Below are positions 43,718 to 52,222 of a stretch of DNA of 64,000 nt, one piece after another; position 1 is the first letter of the stretch; each line of letters begins with the position of its first letter. The position numbers were made by a program, and so were the translations under genes. The notes beneath the pieces were generated by a model. It worked only from the letters and a program-made list of their open reading frames with translations. It was not told the DNA's origin and searched no databases. Source of the stretch: Pseudomonas sp. ATCC PTA-122608 (GTDB taxonomy: Bacteria; Pseudomonadota; Gammaproteobacteria; Pseudomonadales; Pseudomonadaceae); contig NZ_LPNO01000019.1 in NCBI RefSeq assembly GCF_001952855.1, forward strand, positions 96,709 to 160,708, given 5' to 3'.

Positions 43718-43891
43718 ATGACCGACACCACCCCCGATACCGCCCTGCTCGACACTGCCCTGCAGATGGTCGACGTATGGAACCGCCTCACCCCGGAAAA
43801 ACAGGCACTCCTGCTCAAGCGCTTCGGCACCCAGGAAAACGCCCTCGCCGCGTTGGTGACCACGCAACTGCTCAGCCCCGCCGATCGCTAA
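43718..43891 (+). CDS. Small helical protein, 57 residues
   Basis: Reads MTDTTPDTALLDTALQMVDV..., including LTPEKQALLLKRFGTQENAL and ending SPADR. It is amphipathic and wholly helical in appearance. A GTG four codons earlier could also start it; the ribosome site is weak. Coding is supported by the amino-acid pattern and the clean frame; function unknown. Confidence 0.5.
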   Translation: MTDTTPDTALLDTALQMVDVWNRLTPEKQALLLKRFGTQENALAALVTTQLLSPADR

Positions 43892-43976
43892 AAGTTTGGT
43901 TTCCCGCCCCCGCACGCGCCCAGCATCGGTATCATAAGCAGCCTATCTTTTCCTGCTGCGACAGTGGACCTCTCCC

Positions 43977-45176
43977 ATGCCAGATACCCAGCGCCCCATG
44001 GCGGTCACGCTGCAAGTCGTTTCCATCGTTCTATTCACCTTCATCGGCTACCTGAATATCGGCATTCCCCTGGCCGTGTTGCCGGGCTATGTGCACAGCG
44101 ACCTGGGCTTTGGCGCCGTGATCGCGGGCCTGGTGATCAGCGTGCAATACCTGGCCACCCTGCTGAGCCGGCCCTATGCCGGACGCATCATCGATAACCG
44201 CGGCAGCAAGCGCGCCGTCATGTACGGCCTGGCGGGTTGCGGGTTGAGCGGCGTGTTCATGTTGCTCTCGGCGTGGTTTTCGCACTTGCCGGCATTGAGC
44301 CTGACCAGCCTGCTGATCGGCCGCCTGGTACTGGGCAGCGCTGAAAGCCTGGTGGGCTCGGGCTCCATTGGCTGGGGCATCGGCCGGGTGGGCGCGGCGA
44401 ATACCGCCAAGGTCATCTCCTGGAACGGCATCGCCAGCTACGGCGCCCTGGCCATCGGCGCGCCGCTGGGGGTGTTGCTGGTCAGTCATTTCGGGCTGTG
44501 GAGCATGGGTGTCAGCATCATCCTGCTGGCGGTGCTGGGGCTGCTGCTGGCCTGGCCGAAAGTCGCCGCGCCGATCGTGGTGGGCGAGCGTCTGCCGTTC
44601 ATGCATGTGCTCGGGCGTGTGCTGCCACACGGCTGCGGCCTGGCGCTGGGCTCGATCGGCTTTGGCACCATTGCGACCTTCATCACCCTGTATTACGCGA
44701 CCCAGCACTGGGACAACGCAGTGCTGTGCCTGAGCCTGTTCGGTGCCAGCTTTATCGGGGCGCGGTTGTTGTTCGGGAATTTGATCAACCGTATTGGCGG
44801 GTTTCGCGTGGCGATTGCCTGCCTGTCGGTGGAGACCCTGGGCCTGCTGCTGTTGTGGCTGGCGCCGGATCCTCATTTGGCGTTGGCGGGTGCGGCGTTG
44901 AGCGGGTTTGGGTTTTCCCTGGTGTTTCCGGCCTTGGGTGTGGAGGCGGTCAACCTGGTGCCCGCCTCGAGCCGAGGCGCGGCGGTGGGGGCGTATTCGC
45001 TGTTTATTGATTTGTCGCTGGGGATCACCGGGCCGTTGGCCGGGGCGATTGCGGCGGGGTTCGGGTTTGCCTCGATCTTCCTGTTTGCGGCGATCGCGGC
45101 GTTTGGCGGGTTGCTGTTGAGTCTGTATTTGTATCGGCAGGCGCCTAAATACCGCGAGGAGCGGGAGGCGGCTTAG
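43977..45176 (+). CDS. MFS transporter, YfcJ/YhhS family
   Basis: A 399-residue major-facilitator protein with 12 helices. The opening FIGYLNIGIPLAVLPGYVHS and the LLSRPYAGRIIDNRGSKRAV loop identify the YfcJ/YhhS (UPF0226) group, whose substrates include sugars and possibly drugs. It converges with arfB, overlapping by 4 bp. Substrate unknown. Confidence 0.86.
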   Translation: MPDTQRPMAVTLQVVSIVLFTFIGYLNIGIPLAVLPGYVHSDLGFGAVIAGLVISVQYLATLLSRPYAGRIIDNRGSKRAVMYGLAGCGLSGVFMLLSAWFSHLPALSLTSLLIGRLVLGSAESLVGSGSIGWGIGRVGAANTAKVISWNGIASYGALAIGAPLGVLLVSHFGLWSMGVSIILLAVLGLLLAWPKVAAPIVVGERLPFMHVLGRVLPHGCGLALGSIGFGTIATFITLYYATQHWDNAVLCLSLFGASFIGARLLFGNLINRIGGFRVAIACLSVETLGLLLLWLAPDPHLALAGAALSGFGFSLVFPALGVEAVNLVPASSRGAAVGAYSLFIDLSLGITGPLAGAIAAGFGFASIFLFAAIAAFGGLLLSLYLYRQAPKYREEREAA

Positions 45177-45586
45177 AAATCAACCTTGCCGCGGCCGGCC
45201 TTGATGCTGCCGCGTTTGGTTTTGGATTCGAGGCGGCGCTTCTTTGAGCCCAGAGTGGGTTTGGTGGGGCGGCGTTTCTTTTCGACCTTGGTGGCGCTGA
45301 GGATCAGCTCGACCAGGCGCTCGAGGGCGTCGGCGCGGTTTTGTTCCTGGGTGCGGTATTGCTGGGCCTTGAGGATCAGCACGCCGTCGCTGGTGATGCG
45401 GCTGTCGCGCAGGGCGAGCAGGCGTTCCTTGTAGAAGTCAGGCAGGGACGAGGCCGGGATGTCGAAACGCAGGTGCACGGCGCTGGAGACTTTGTTGACG
45501 TTTTGACCGCCGGCGCCTTGGGCGCGGATGGCTGTCAGCTCGATCTCGGCGTCGGGGAGGTGCACGTTGTTGGAAATCACCAGCAT
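45173..45586 (-). CDS. arfB: Alternative ribosome-rescue factor ArfB (peptidyl-tRNA hydrolase)
   Basis: A 137-residue class I release-factor-like protein. It has the catalytic GGQ in RAQGAGGQNVNK, and a basic C-terminal tail (KKRRPTKPTLGSKKRRLESK) that enters the mRNA channel of stalled ribosomes to free the peptide. An upstream in-frame extension of 14 residues was excluded because ArfB proteins start MLVISNNVHL-like. Monocistronic. Confidence 0.93.
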   Translation of the reverse strand: MLVISNNVHLPDAEIELTAIRAQGAGGQNVNKVSSAVHLRFDIPASSLPDFYKERLLALRDSRITSDGVLILKAQQYRTQEQNRADALERLVELILSATKVEKKRRPTKPTLGSKKRRLESKTKRGSIKAGRGKVDF

Positions 45587-45670
45587 TTTTTGATCGGGCC
45601 TTGGGGGTGGTGGGTAAGGATACGCCAATGTGGTGGGCTGCTGGGCCTGGGGGCATATCCGTTATTTTTG

Positions 45671-46468
45671 TAATGGCGACTATGGGTTCCGCTCTTACAG
45701 CGGCTCACTTTTGAAAAGCGCAAAAGTAAGCAAAACGCTCTTGCCCCACCACTCGGCTCCTCGCTTAGGCTCGGAGTGCCCTCACTCCGGCAGCACGAAG
45801 CGGGCCGCCGCGACGGGGCGTCCCTGCCCCGTCGCGGCTAAACCGGCGTCCTGCCGGTTTACCCGCTCCGTACTGCCTACGTTCGGCCAGCGTGGTTTAA
45901 CGGGGCGCCTAAGATCAAGATCAAAAGCAGATCAAGGGCACAGCGGCCTACAGGCCGGCTTGAGTGTGGTGAAGCAACAGCAGGAGCAACAGCGAAATCA
46001 AGAGCGGGTACAGTCCAAATGTGGGAGCGGGCTTGCTCGCGAAGGTCGTTAACGATGACTCGGGCATTCTGGATGAACGCGGCGGTCTCAGGTTTTTCGC
46101 GAGCAAGCCCGCTCCCACAGAAAAGCAGCTCTGCTTTCGCTCTGGATCTTGCCTCTGCTTCTAACACTCAAGCCGGCCGGGAGGCCGCTGTGCTCTTGCT
46201 TTTGATCTGCTTGTGATCTTGATCTGCGGGCCCCGTCAACCACGATGGCCGCAAGCAGGCACGGTGGAGCGGGTAAATCGGCAGGGAAGCCGATTTAGCC
46301 GCGCCGGGCCATGGATGGCCCGTCGCGGCGGCCCGCGGAACCGGGCCGGAGTGCGGGCATGCCGAGCCTGGGCGAGGCACCGAGTGGTGGGGCAAAGACC
46401 TTTTGGTTACTTTTGGGGCGTTTGCCAAAAGTGACCCGCTGTAAGAGCGGAACCATAAGTAGCCGTTA
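45671..46468. repeat. Large near-palindromic element with a REP pair at its centre
   Basis: Two arms of about 350 bp are imperfect complements of each other. Outer ends: TATGGGTTCCGCTCTTACAG on the left answers CTGTAAGAGCGGAACCATA on the right; then come TTGCCCCACCACTCGG with CCGAGTGGTGGGGCAA, AGCGGGTAAA-type blocks and GATCAAGATC/GATCTTGATC inner blocks. The centre is a REP pair. It fills the gap between arfB and the permease gene. It has no gene I would defend; frames across it are by-products. Its overall look is that of a non-autonomous mobile or intergenic repeat, not named here. Confidence 0.8.
46020..46119. repeat. REP pair at the centre of the large palindrome
   Basis: TGTGGGAGCGGGCTTGCTCG on the left with its complement on the right, and a unique middle. 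It sits at the symmetry point of the surrounding arms. Confidence 0.9.
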
Positions 46469-46494
46469 CCGCAGCAACGGATATGTACTCAAGA

Positions 46495-47907
46495 TCACCC
46501 CCGGTCCAAGGCCACCCCATCCCGAGCCTTACGCCTGTTCTTGATCCCGTAGCAAACCCACATAAACACCACCCAAACCGGAATCGCATACACCGACACC
46601 TGAATCCCCGGAATCAGCAGCATCACCCCAAGAATAAACACCACAAACGCCAGGCAAACATAATTGCCATACGGATACCAAAGCGCCTTGAACAACGGCA
46701 CCTGCCCGGTACGGTCCATATGCTGCCTAAACTTGAAATGCGAAAAGCTGATCATCGCCCAGTTAATCACCAGGGTCGCCACCACCAGCGACATCAGCAA
46801 CTCCAGCGCATGCTGCGGAATCAGATAATTCATCAACACCGCCACCAACGTAATCGCCGCCGAAGCGAGGATCGACCGCACCGGCACCCCACGCTTGTCG
46901 ATCTTCGCCAATGCGCGAGGCGCGTCACCCTGCTCGGCCATCCCCAACAACATCCGGCTATTGCAGTAAGTGCCGCTGTTGTAAACCGACAACGCCGCCG
47001 TCAACACCACAAAGTTGAGAATGTGCGCCGCCGTATTACTGCCCAACATCGAAAACACCTGCACAAACGGACTGCCGCTATAAGCGTCACCCGAAGCGTT
47101 CAGGGTCTCCAGCAAACTGTCCCAAGGCGTCAACGACAACAGCACCACCAACGCACCGATGTAGAAAATCAGAATCCGGTAGATCACCTGATTGATCGCC
47201 TTCGGAATCACCGTGCGCGGCTGGTCCGCCTCAGCCGCGGTAAACCCGAGCATCTCCAGACCACCAAACGAGAACATGATGATCGCCATGGCCATCACCA
47301 AACCACCCACACCATGGGGAAAGAACCCACCGTGCTCCCACAGGTTGGTCACCGAAGCCTGCGGCCCGCCGGTGCCGCTCACCAGCAGATAACTGCCCAG
47401 GGCGATCATGCCAACAATGGCAACCACCTTGATGATCGCAAACCAGAACTCGGCCTCGCCGAAGACTTTGACGTTGGACAGATTGATCACATTGATCAGC
47501 ACAAAAAACGCCGCCGCCGACACCCAGGTCGGGATCTCGGGCCACCAGTAATGCACGTACTTGCCGACGGCCGTCAGCTCCGACATGCCCACCAGGATGT
47601 ACAGGATCCAGCAGTTCCAGCCCGACAGAAAGCCGGCGAAACCGCCCCAGTATTTGTGGGCAAAGTGGCTGAAGGAACCGGCTACCGGCTCTTCGACGAT
47701 CATCTCGCCCAGCTGACGCATGATCATGAAGGCGATAAAACCGCAGATGGCATAACCGAGGATCATCGACGGCCCGGCGGATTTCAGCACGCCAGCCGAA
47801 CCCAGGAACAACCCGGTGCCAATCGCGCCACCGAGGGCGATAAGTTGAATATGACGATTTTTCAGGCCGCGCTTCAGCTCGCCTGAATGCGAGTTGGCTT
47901 CACTCAT
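46495..47907 (-). CDS. Amino-acid permease, AroP/GabP type
   Basis: A 470-residue APC-superfamily permease with 12 helices. The start motif HIQLIALGGAIGTGLFLGSA and the later IPKAINQVIYRILIFYIGAL segment are those of the AAT (aromatic/GABA/proline) group. Its likely role is proton-driven uptake of a neutral or aromatic amino acid. The ATG before SEANSHSGELK was chosen over a TTG six codons earlier. It faces away from the peptide/peptidase cassette. Confidence 0.88.
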   Translation of the reverse strand: MSEANSHSGELKRGLKNRHIQLIALGGAIGTGLFLGSAGVLKSAGPSMILGYAICGFIAFMIMRQLGEMIVEEPVAGSFSHFAHKYWGGFAGFLSGWNCWILYILVGMSELTAVGKYVHYWWPEIPTWVSAAAFFVLINVINLSNVKVFGEAEFWFAIIKVVAIVGMIALGSYLLVSGTGGPQASVTNLWEHGGFFPHGVGGLVMAMAIIMFSFGGLEMLGFTAAEADQPRTVIPKAINQVIYRILIFYIGALVVLLSLTPWDSLLETLNASGDAYSGSPFVQVFSMLGSNTAAHILNFVVLTAALSVYNSGTYCNSRMLLGMAEQGDAPRALAKIDKRGVPVRSILASAAITLVAVLMNYLIPQHALELLMSLVVATLVINWAMISFSHFKFRQHMDRTGQVPLFKALWYPYGNYVCLAFVVFILGVMLLIPGIQVSVYAIPVWVVFMWVCYGIKNRRKARDGVALDRG

Positions 47908-48326
47908 GGAAAGGGTCTCACGCAAGGTTTGATCTGTGACGAAATCGAAGCCGGCTGGCTTGTGGCCAGGCGGAGTGCACGGGGCGGATAGCCCTGAATA
48001 GTGGGATCACAGTAAAACGCGGGGCATTGTACACCGCCAAACCTGTCTGGGCCGACAGGATGCGATGCGGCGGAGAGCAGGGACATTGGGAAAATTCTTT
48101 CAGATATCGAGAAATTGACGGTGAGACCTTTCCGACAGGAAGACGCAACCAACTGACTGTTTCGTCGACATAAACCAAATCGCCATCAAAACAGAATAAA
48201 AAATCCAAATGAAACCGTGTCAATAAAAATTTTGCATTCCCAAACACACTCTTCTAGGTTCATCCACTTGCCCAGCGCAGCCCGCTGGCAAATTCGTCTC
48301 AGACACCGTCATCTAGGAGATTCACC
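47908..48326. other. Divergent intergenic region, 419 bp
   Basis: It separates the permease from the peptide gene and must hold both promoters. The part nearest the peptide gene is AT-rich (around CAATAAAAATTTTGCATTCC). No clear operator, riboswitch or gene was recognised. Confidence 0.5.
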
Positions 48327-48464
48327 ATGCAAGCACTGGAAAATGACCTGGAAACCGAACTGCAACTCGACGATTGGTTTGAAGCGCCGACCCACGAGGC
48401 CGCCGTTGAAATGATGCAAGCCGATGCCGTTGTGCCGTTCGGCACCGCGATGTGGCCTTTCTAA
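48327..48464 (+). CDS. 45-residue putative precursor peptide
   Basis: Reads MQALENDLETELQLDDWFEA, PTHEAAVEMMQADAVVPFGT, then AMWPF. The first 32 residues are acidic (about ten Asp/Glu, no Lys or Arg) with few hydrophobics, and the last eleven (VVPFGTAMWPF) are hydrophobic and aromatic. This split resembles the leader/core layout of ribosomal peptide precursors (RiPPs) and differs from ordinary small proteins. AGGAGA lies 7 bases before the ATG. Next come a hairpin and an M29-like peptidase gene. I do not recognise the family; a regulatory leader peptide or a peptide-derived cofactor precursor are other options. Confidence 0.6.
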   Translation: MQALENDLETELQLDDWFEAPTHEAAVEMMQADAVVPFGTAMWPF

Positions 48465-48480
48465 TCTGATCAGGCACCCC

Positions 48481-48506
48481 GGCAGGTGCGGGACGCCGCA
48501 CCTGCC
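48481..48506 (+). promoter_or_regulatory. Intercistronic hairpin after the peptide gene
   Basis: GGCAGGTGCGG and CCGCACCTGCC form a perfect 11-bp stem around GACG, 16 bp after the peptide stop and 35 bp before the peptidase ATG. There is no T run, so it more likely protects the short upstream message and lowers downstream translation, giving excess peptide over enzyme. Confidence 0.7.
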
Positions 48507-48541
48507 ACTGCTCCTACCGAAGGCTTTGAAGGAAGGACGTC

Positions 48542-49501
48542 ATGGACAAGGCCCGCGCCGTCGAACATTTTCTCTATTACCTCGCCCATCACCCGGCCCT
48601 CACCGGCCTGCACCGCCCCACCATTCTGCTCGGCCATACCGAACGCTACGACGCCATCGCGCAATCGATCACCCAAGGCAGCGCCGCCCGTTTTGACTTC
48701 CAGGTACAACGCCTGGACCATGCCCCCAGCGAAGCGCTGGCCAAGGCCATCGAAGACTGCGACCTGTACATGTTTCTCTACGATTCCTCGACCTTGCCCA
48801 ACCCACGTGCCGAGGGCCCGGACTTTATCCGCGCGCTGCAAGGCGTGATGGCCGAGCACTGGAAAAAATCCCTGCTGCTCAAGGACTACGGCGACTATTT
48901 CTACGACACCTTCAGCGTCGCCCCACAGCGGATTGCCGACCTTAACGCCACGTTGATCCGGCGCATGTCCCAGGCCAGCATGTTGAGTTTCACCGACCAG
49001 CATGGCTCGCGCCTTGAAGCGCCCATGAGCAGCATCAAGAAGTGGACCAATATCAACGGCGTCGGCAACCACGACCTGGCGCCCGGCGAGATCGCGACCC
49101 ATAGCGAAGCCATCAATGGCCAGGTGCGGTTTGTAGGCACCTTCCTCAGCACCATTCCCTTTGCGCGCAAATACGGCGTGCTGCAATCACCGCTGGAACT
49201 GTGGATCGAGAACTCGACCATCTGCACCGTGGCCAGTGAAGTGCCGGGGCTGGCGGATGACTTCAACAAATACCTGAATGCCAACCCGTCCAACCGTCGG
49301 GTGGAGGAACTGGGCATTGGCACCAATGAAGGCGTGAAGGATTTGTATGCGCGCAATGCCGGCTTTGAAGAGCGCCATTGCGGGCTGCACCTGGGCTTGG
49401 GTGGCGGGCAGAAAGGCAGCCATCATCTGGACCTGATCTTCGCCAGTGGCGTGCTAGCCCTCGACGATAAACCCGTGTTCGATGGGGCTTTCATGTTCTG
49501 A
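48542..49501 (+). CDS. M29-like (leucyl aminopeptidase-type) metallopeptidase family protein
   Basis: A 319-residue cytoplasmic protein whose C-terminal two-thirds resembles M29 aminopeptidases. Candidate metal ligands keep the family order: Glu in DLAPGEIATHSEA, Glu in AGFEERHCGLHLGLGG with His in GLHLGLG, and His/Asp in GSHHLDLIF. The ELGIGTNEGV loop matches the M29 ELxxGTN element. The N-terminal 100 residues are less clearly related. AAGGAAGG precedes the ATG. Lying directly behind the peptide gene, it may cleave the leader or modify the peptide by peptide-bond chemistry. No other enzyme, transporter or immunity gene is in the cassette. Confidence 0.7.
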   Translation: MDKARAVEHFLYYLAHHPALTGLHRPTILLGHTERYDAIAQSITQGSAARFDFQVQRLDHAPSEALAKAIEDCDLYMFLYDSSTLPNPRAEGPDFIRALQGVMAEHWKKSLLLKDYGDYFYDTFSVAPQRIADLNATLIRRMSQASMLSFTDQHGSRLEAPMSSIKKWTNINGVGNHDLAPGEIATHSEAINGQVRFVGTFLSTIPFARKYGVLQSPLELWIENSTICTVASEVPGLADDFNKYLNANPSNRRVEELGIGTNEGVKDLYARNAGFEERHCGLHLGLGGGQKGSHHLDLIFASGVLALDDKPVFDGAFMF

Positions 49502-49529
49502 CACGTCCGCCAAAACAATGAAGATCAAA

Positions 49530-49619
49530 TGTGGGAGCTGGCTTGCTTGCGAATGCGGTGGGTCAGTCATCAGATGTATCAACTGACACACCGTATTCGC
49601 GAGCAAGCCCGCTCCCACA
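49530..49619. repeat. REP pair, divergent left arm
   Basis: The right arm is the standard complement CGCGAGCAAGCCCGCTCCCA, but the left arm reads GTGGGAGCTGGCTTGCTTGC, with two substitutions. It flanks the peptide cassette on its right. Confidence 0.85.
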
Positions 49620-49662
49620 ATGGACCTGCTTTGCTTTATAGAGCAGGTTCCAAATCCAGACC

Positions 49663-49695
49663 AAAAAAAACGCCAACCCGAGGGTTGGCGTTTTT
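49663..49695 (-). terminator. Rho-independent terminator after rluB
   Basis: On the minus strand CGCCAACCC/GGGTTGGCG is followed by eight T, 18 bp past the rluB stop; A and T runs on both sides could also stop the peptidase transcript. Confidence 0.9.
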
Positions 49696-49712
49696 ATGCA
49701 GCGCTTAACGAA

Positions 49713-50963
49713 TCACTGCGGCTTCTTGCGACCAAAACCTGGACGCTGGCCGGAACCGGCCGGTGCACCACGACGCTTGCCCGATGGCGCGTCATCGACC
49801 AGTTTCAAGCCCGGGCGCTTTTTCGGCGATGGCTTGGCTGGGCGTTTGGTGCTGGCGCTGTCGTCGGGACGGCCCGCAGCCGGAGCACCACGGCCAGACT
49901 CGCCACGGTTACCGCGACCGCCCGTTGGGGCATCACCACCACGACCCGCTGGACGCGGTGCGCGCGGCGCACGTTCGCCATCCTGACGAGCCGGGGCCGA
50001 AGGACGACGCTCGCCTTCGATGTGCGGCTCGCGGGAGATACGACCGCCAGTGGCCGGTGCATCCAGCGCAGGGCGCAGGGTGCGGGCAACACGGTCGGTA
50101 CGTGCCACAGGACGCGACGATTTACGCTGCATACGCTCGAGCTTGTCTTTGCTCTTGGCGTTCATCTGCGGCATGGCCACCGGCGTCAGGCCAACTTCGG
50201 CACTCAGGATGTCGACTTCGAACTGGCTCATTTCGCGCCAGCGGCCCATCGGCAGGTCGGAGTTGAGGAACACCGGGCCGAAACGCACGCGCTTCAGGCG
50301 GCTGACCACCAGGCCCTGGGATTCCCACAGGCGACGTACCTCACGGTTACGGCCTTCCATCACCACGCAGTGGTACCAATGGTTGAAGCCTTCGCCGCCT
50401 GGAGCCTGCTTGATGTCGGTGAACTTGGCCGGGCCGTCTTCCAGCACGACGCCGGCTTTCAGGCGCTCGATCATTTCGTCATCGACTTCGCCACGCACAC
50501 GGACGGCGTATTCACGGTCCATCTCGTAGGAAGGGTGCATCAGGCGGTTGGCCAGTTCACCGTCGGTGGTGAACATCAGCAAACCGGTGGTGTTGATGTC
50601 GAGACGACCGATGTTGATCCAGCGGCCTTCTTTAGGGCGCGGCATCTTGTCGAATACGGTTGGACGGCCTTCCGGGTCGTCACGGGTGCAGATTTCGCCA
50701 TCAGGCTTGTTGTACATGATGACGCGGCGCACCGATTCGGCGGCCTCTTCACGCTTGATGACCTTGCCATCAATGGTGATGGCGTCGTGCAGGTCGACGC
50801 GCTGGCCAAGGGTGGCTTCAACGCCGTTGACCTTGATGCGCTTCTGGGTGATCCAGGCTTCTACGTCGCGGCGCGAACCTACGCCGATACGGGCGAGGAC
50901 TTTCTGCAGTTTTTCACCTGCGGGGCCGATTTCCTGGCTGTCTTTCTGGTCTTGGTCACTCAT
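49713..50963 (-). CDS. rluB: 23S rRNA pseudouridine synthase RluB
   Basis: A 416-residue enzyme that isomerises U2605 of 23S rRNA. It has an S4 RNA-binding domain at about residues 16-70 (EKLQKVLARIGVGSRRDVEA), the RsuA-type catalytic domain with the Asp in IGRLDINTTGLLM, and an Arg/Pro/Gly-rich disordered tail from about 270, longer than in E. coli. GGGAGG 8 bases before the ATG decides the start over an in-frame GTG three codons upstream. Confidence 0.93.
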   Translation of the reverse strand: MSDQDQKDSQEIGPAGEKLQKVLARIGVGSRRDVEAWITQKRIKVNGVEATLGQRVDLHDAITIDGKVIKREEAAESVRRVIMYNKPDGEICTRDDPEGRPTVFDKMPRPKEGRWINIGRLDINTTGLLMFTTDGELANRLMHPSYEMDREYAVRVRGEVDDEMIERLKAGVVLEDGPAKFTDIKQAPGGEGFNHWYHCVVMEGRNREVRRLWESQGLVVSRLKRVRFGPVFLNSDLPMGRWREMSQFEVDILSAEVGLTPVAMPQMNAKSKDKLERMQRKSSRPVARTDRVARTLRPALDAPATGGRISREPHIEGERRPSAPARQDGERAPRAPRPAGRGGDAPTGGRGNRGESGRGAPAAGRPDDSASTKRPAKPSPKKRPGLKLVDDAPSGKRRGAPAGSGQRPGFGRKKPQ

Positions 50964-51140
50964 CTTAAGCACCTCCCGGTGTGTCGATTCAGGCTTGGCC
51001 TGAAGATAGTAAAAGCTGGGCTTTTGGCGAACGCATCGCCAAAGGGTCGCGAATCATACGCGTAAGCCGCGCGTTGCGCATCAGAGACTAGTCGATAAGT
51101 AGTGGCTCACGCGGCATTGCGCCGACCAGTGGTGCCCATA

Positions 51141-51240
51141 TGTAGGAGCGAGCTTGCTCGCGAAAAACCTGAGGGCGCCGTTGGGCATCTGATTCCCCGC
51201 GTTATCGTTCACGACCTTCGCGAGCAAGCTCGCTCCTACA
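51141..51240. repeat. REP pair (TGTAGGAGCGAGCTTGCTCG family)
   Basis: Inverted pair between rluB and scpB, the same variant as at 16.7 kb. The rest of the 287-bp gap holds only the promoter region of rluB. Confidence 0.9.
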
Positions 51241-51250
51241 GGGCAGCGTG

Positions 51251-52210
51251 TCAGTCTTCGAATTGGCGGCGTTCGTTTTCGATGGCTTCGGCCAGGGCGC
51301 GGGCTTCGTCTTCTTCGTCGCTCAGCGGCGGTTGTTTGAGCGCCGCGACGGCGGCCAGGAGTTTGGTACGGGCTTCGGCGACGCCAAGGATGTCCTCCTC
51401 GGGTTCAGGCTCGGGCTCATCTTCAACTTCGACTGGCGGCTCAACCTCAACGTTCAGTTGCAGCGCAGGCTCCGGCTCACCCTCACCCACCGCGCCATCA
51501 CGCAGCAAATCGTCGAAGTCGGTCTTGATGCCTTGCTCCATGTCGTCCAGTTCCAGCAACAGCGTATGGAAGCTGGTTTCGTCCTTCGGCTCTTCCGGCT
51601 CGGCGCTGGCGTCGGCCAGCTCCTGCAAACTGGCCGGCACCGGGGCATCGTCGAAGTCCAGGACAGGGTCCGGCTCCATCTCCCGCAGTTCGGCCAACGG
51701 GGGCAAGTCGTCGAGGTTTTTCAGGTTGAAGTGGTCGAGGAACACCTTGGTGGTAGCAAACATCGCCGGCTTACCGGGCACGTCGCGGTAGCCAACGATA
51801 CGAATCCACTCACGCTCCAGCAACGTCTTGACGATATGGCTATTGACCGCCACGCCCCGTACGTCTTCGATCTCGCCCCGGGTGATCGGCTGGCGATAGG
51901 CGATCAGCGCCATGGTTTCCAGCATCGCCCGGGAATAACGTTGCGGGCGCTCTTCCCAGAGGCGGCCAACCCACGGCGAAAACTTCTCGCGGATTTGCAG
52001 GCGATACCCGGAAGCCACTTCCCGCAGCTCAAAAGCACGGCCGTCGCAGGACTTGCGCAGAATCTCCAACGCCTTCTTGAACACCGGCGGCTCAGGGCGC
52101 TCGGCTTCTTCAAACAGTTCGAACAGGCGTTCCAGGGATTGCGGCTTGCCCGAGGCCAGGAGAAAGGCCTCCAGCAGCGGGGCCAGTTCGCGGGGTTCAG
52201 TCAGATTCAT
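51251..52210 (-). CDS. scpB: Segregation and condensation protein B
   Basis: A 319-residue ScpB with two winged-helix domains (about residues 5-175; ETMALIAYRQPITRGEIEDV and VLLEREWIRIVGYRDVPGKP-type segments) that joins ScpA and SMC in chromosome condensation. The C-terminal 140 residues are an acidic Glu/Pro/Asp-rich extension, longer than in Bacillus. The gene follows scpA by 12 bp. Confidence 0.92.
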   Translation of the reverse strand: MNLTEPRELAPLLEAFLLASGKPQSLERLFELFEEAERPEPPVFKKALEILRKSCDGRAFELREVASGYRLQIREKFSPWVGRLWEERPQRYSRAMLETMALIAYRQPITRGEIEDVRGVAVNSHIVKTLLEREWIRIVGYRDVPGKPAMFATTKVFLDHFNLKNLDDLPPLAELREMEPDPVLDFDDAPVPASLQELADASAEPEEPKDETSFHTLLLELDDMEQGIKTDFDDLLRDGAVGEGEPEPALQLNVEVEPPVEVEDEPEPEPEEDILGVAEARTKLLAAVAALKQPPLSDEEDEARALAEAIENERRQFED

Positions 52211-52222
52211 CGATTCAGCTCT

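Noticed and set aside
45630..46434. Several frames of 60-140 codons
   Set aside because: They lie inside the large palindromic element, show no ribosome sites and mirror each other on both strands.
46483..47886. 467-codon plus-strand frame rich in His, Arg and Gln
   Set aside because: Antisense to the permease; composition typical of a reversed membrane protein.
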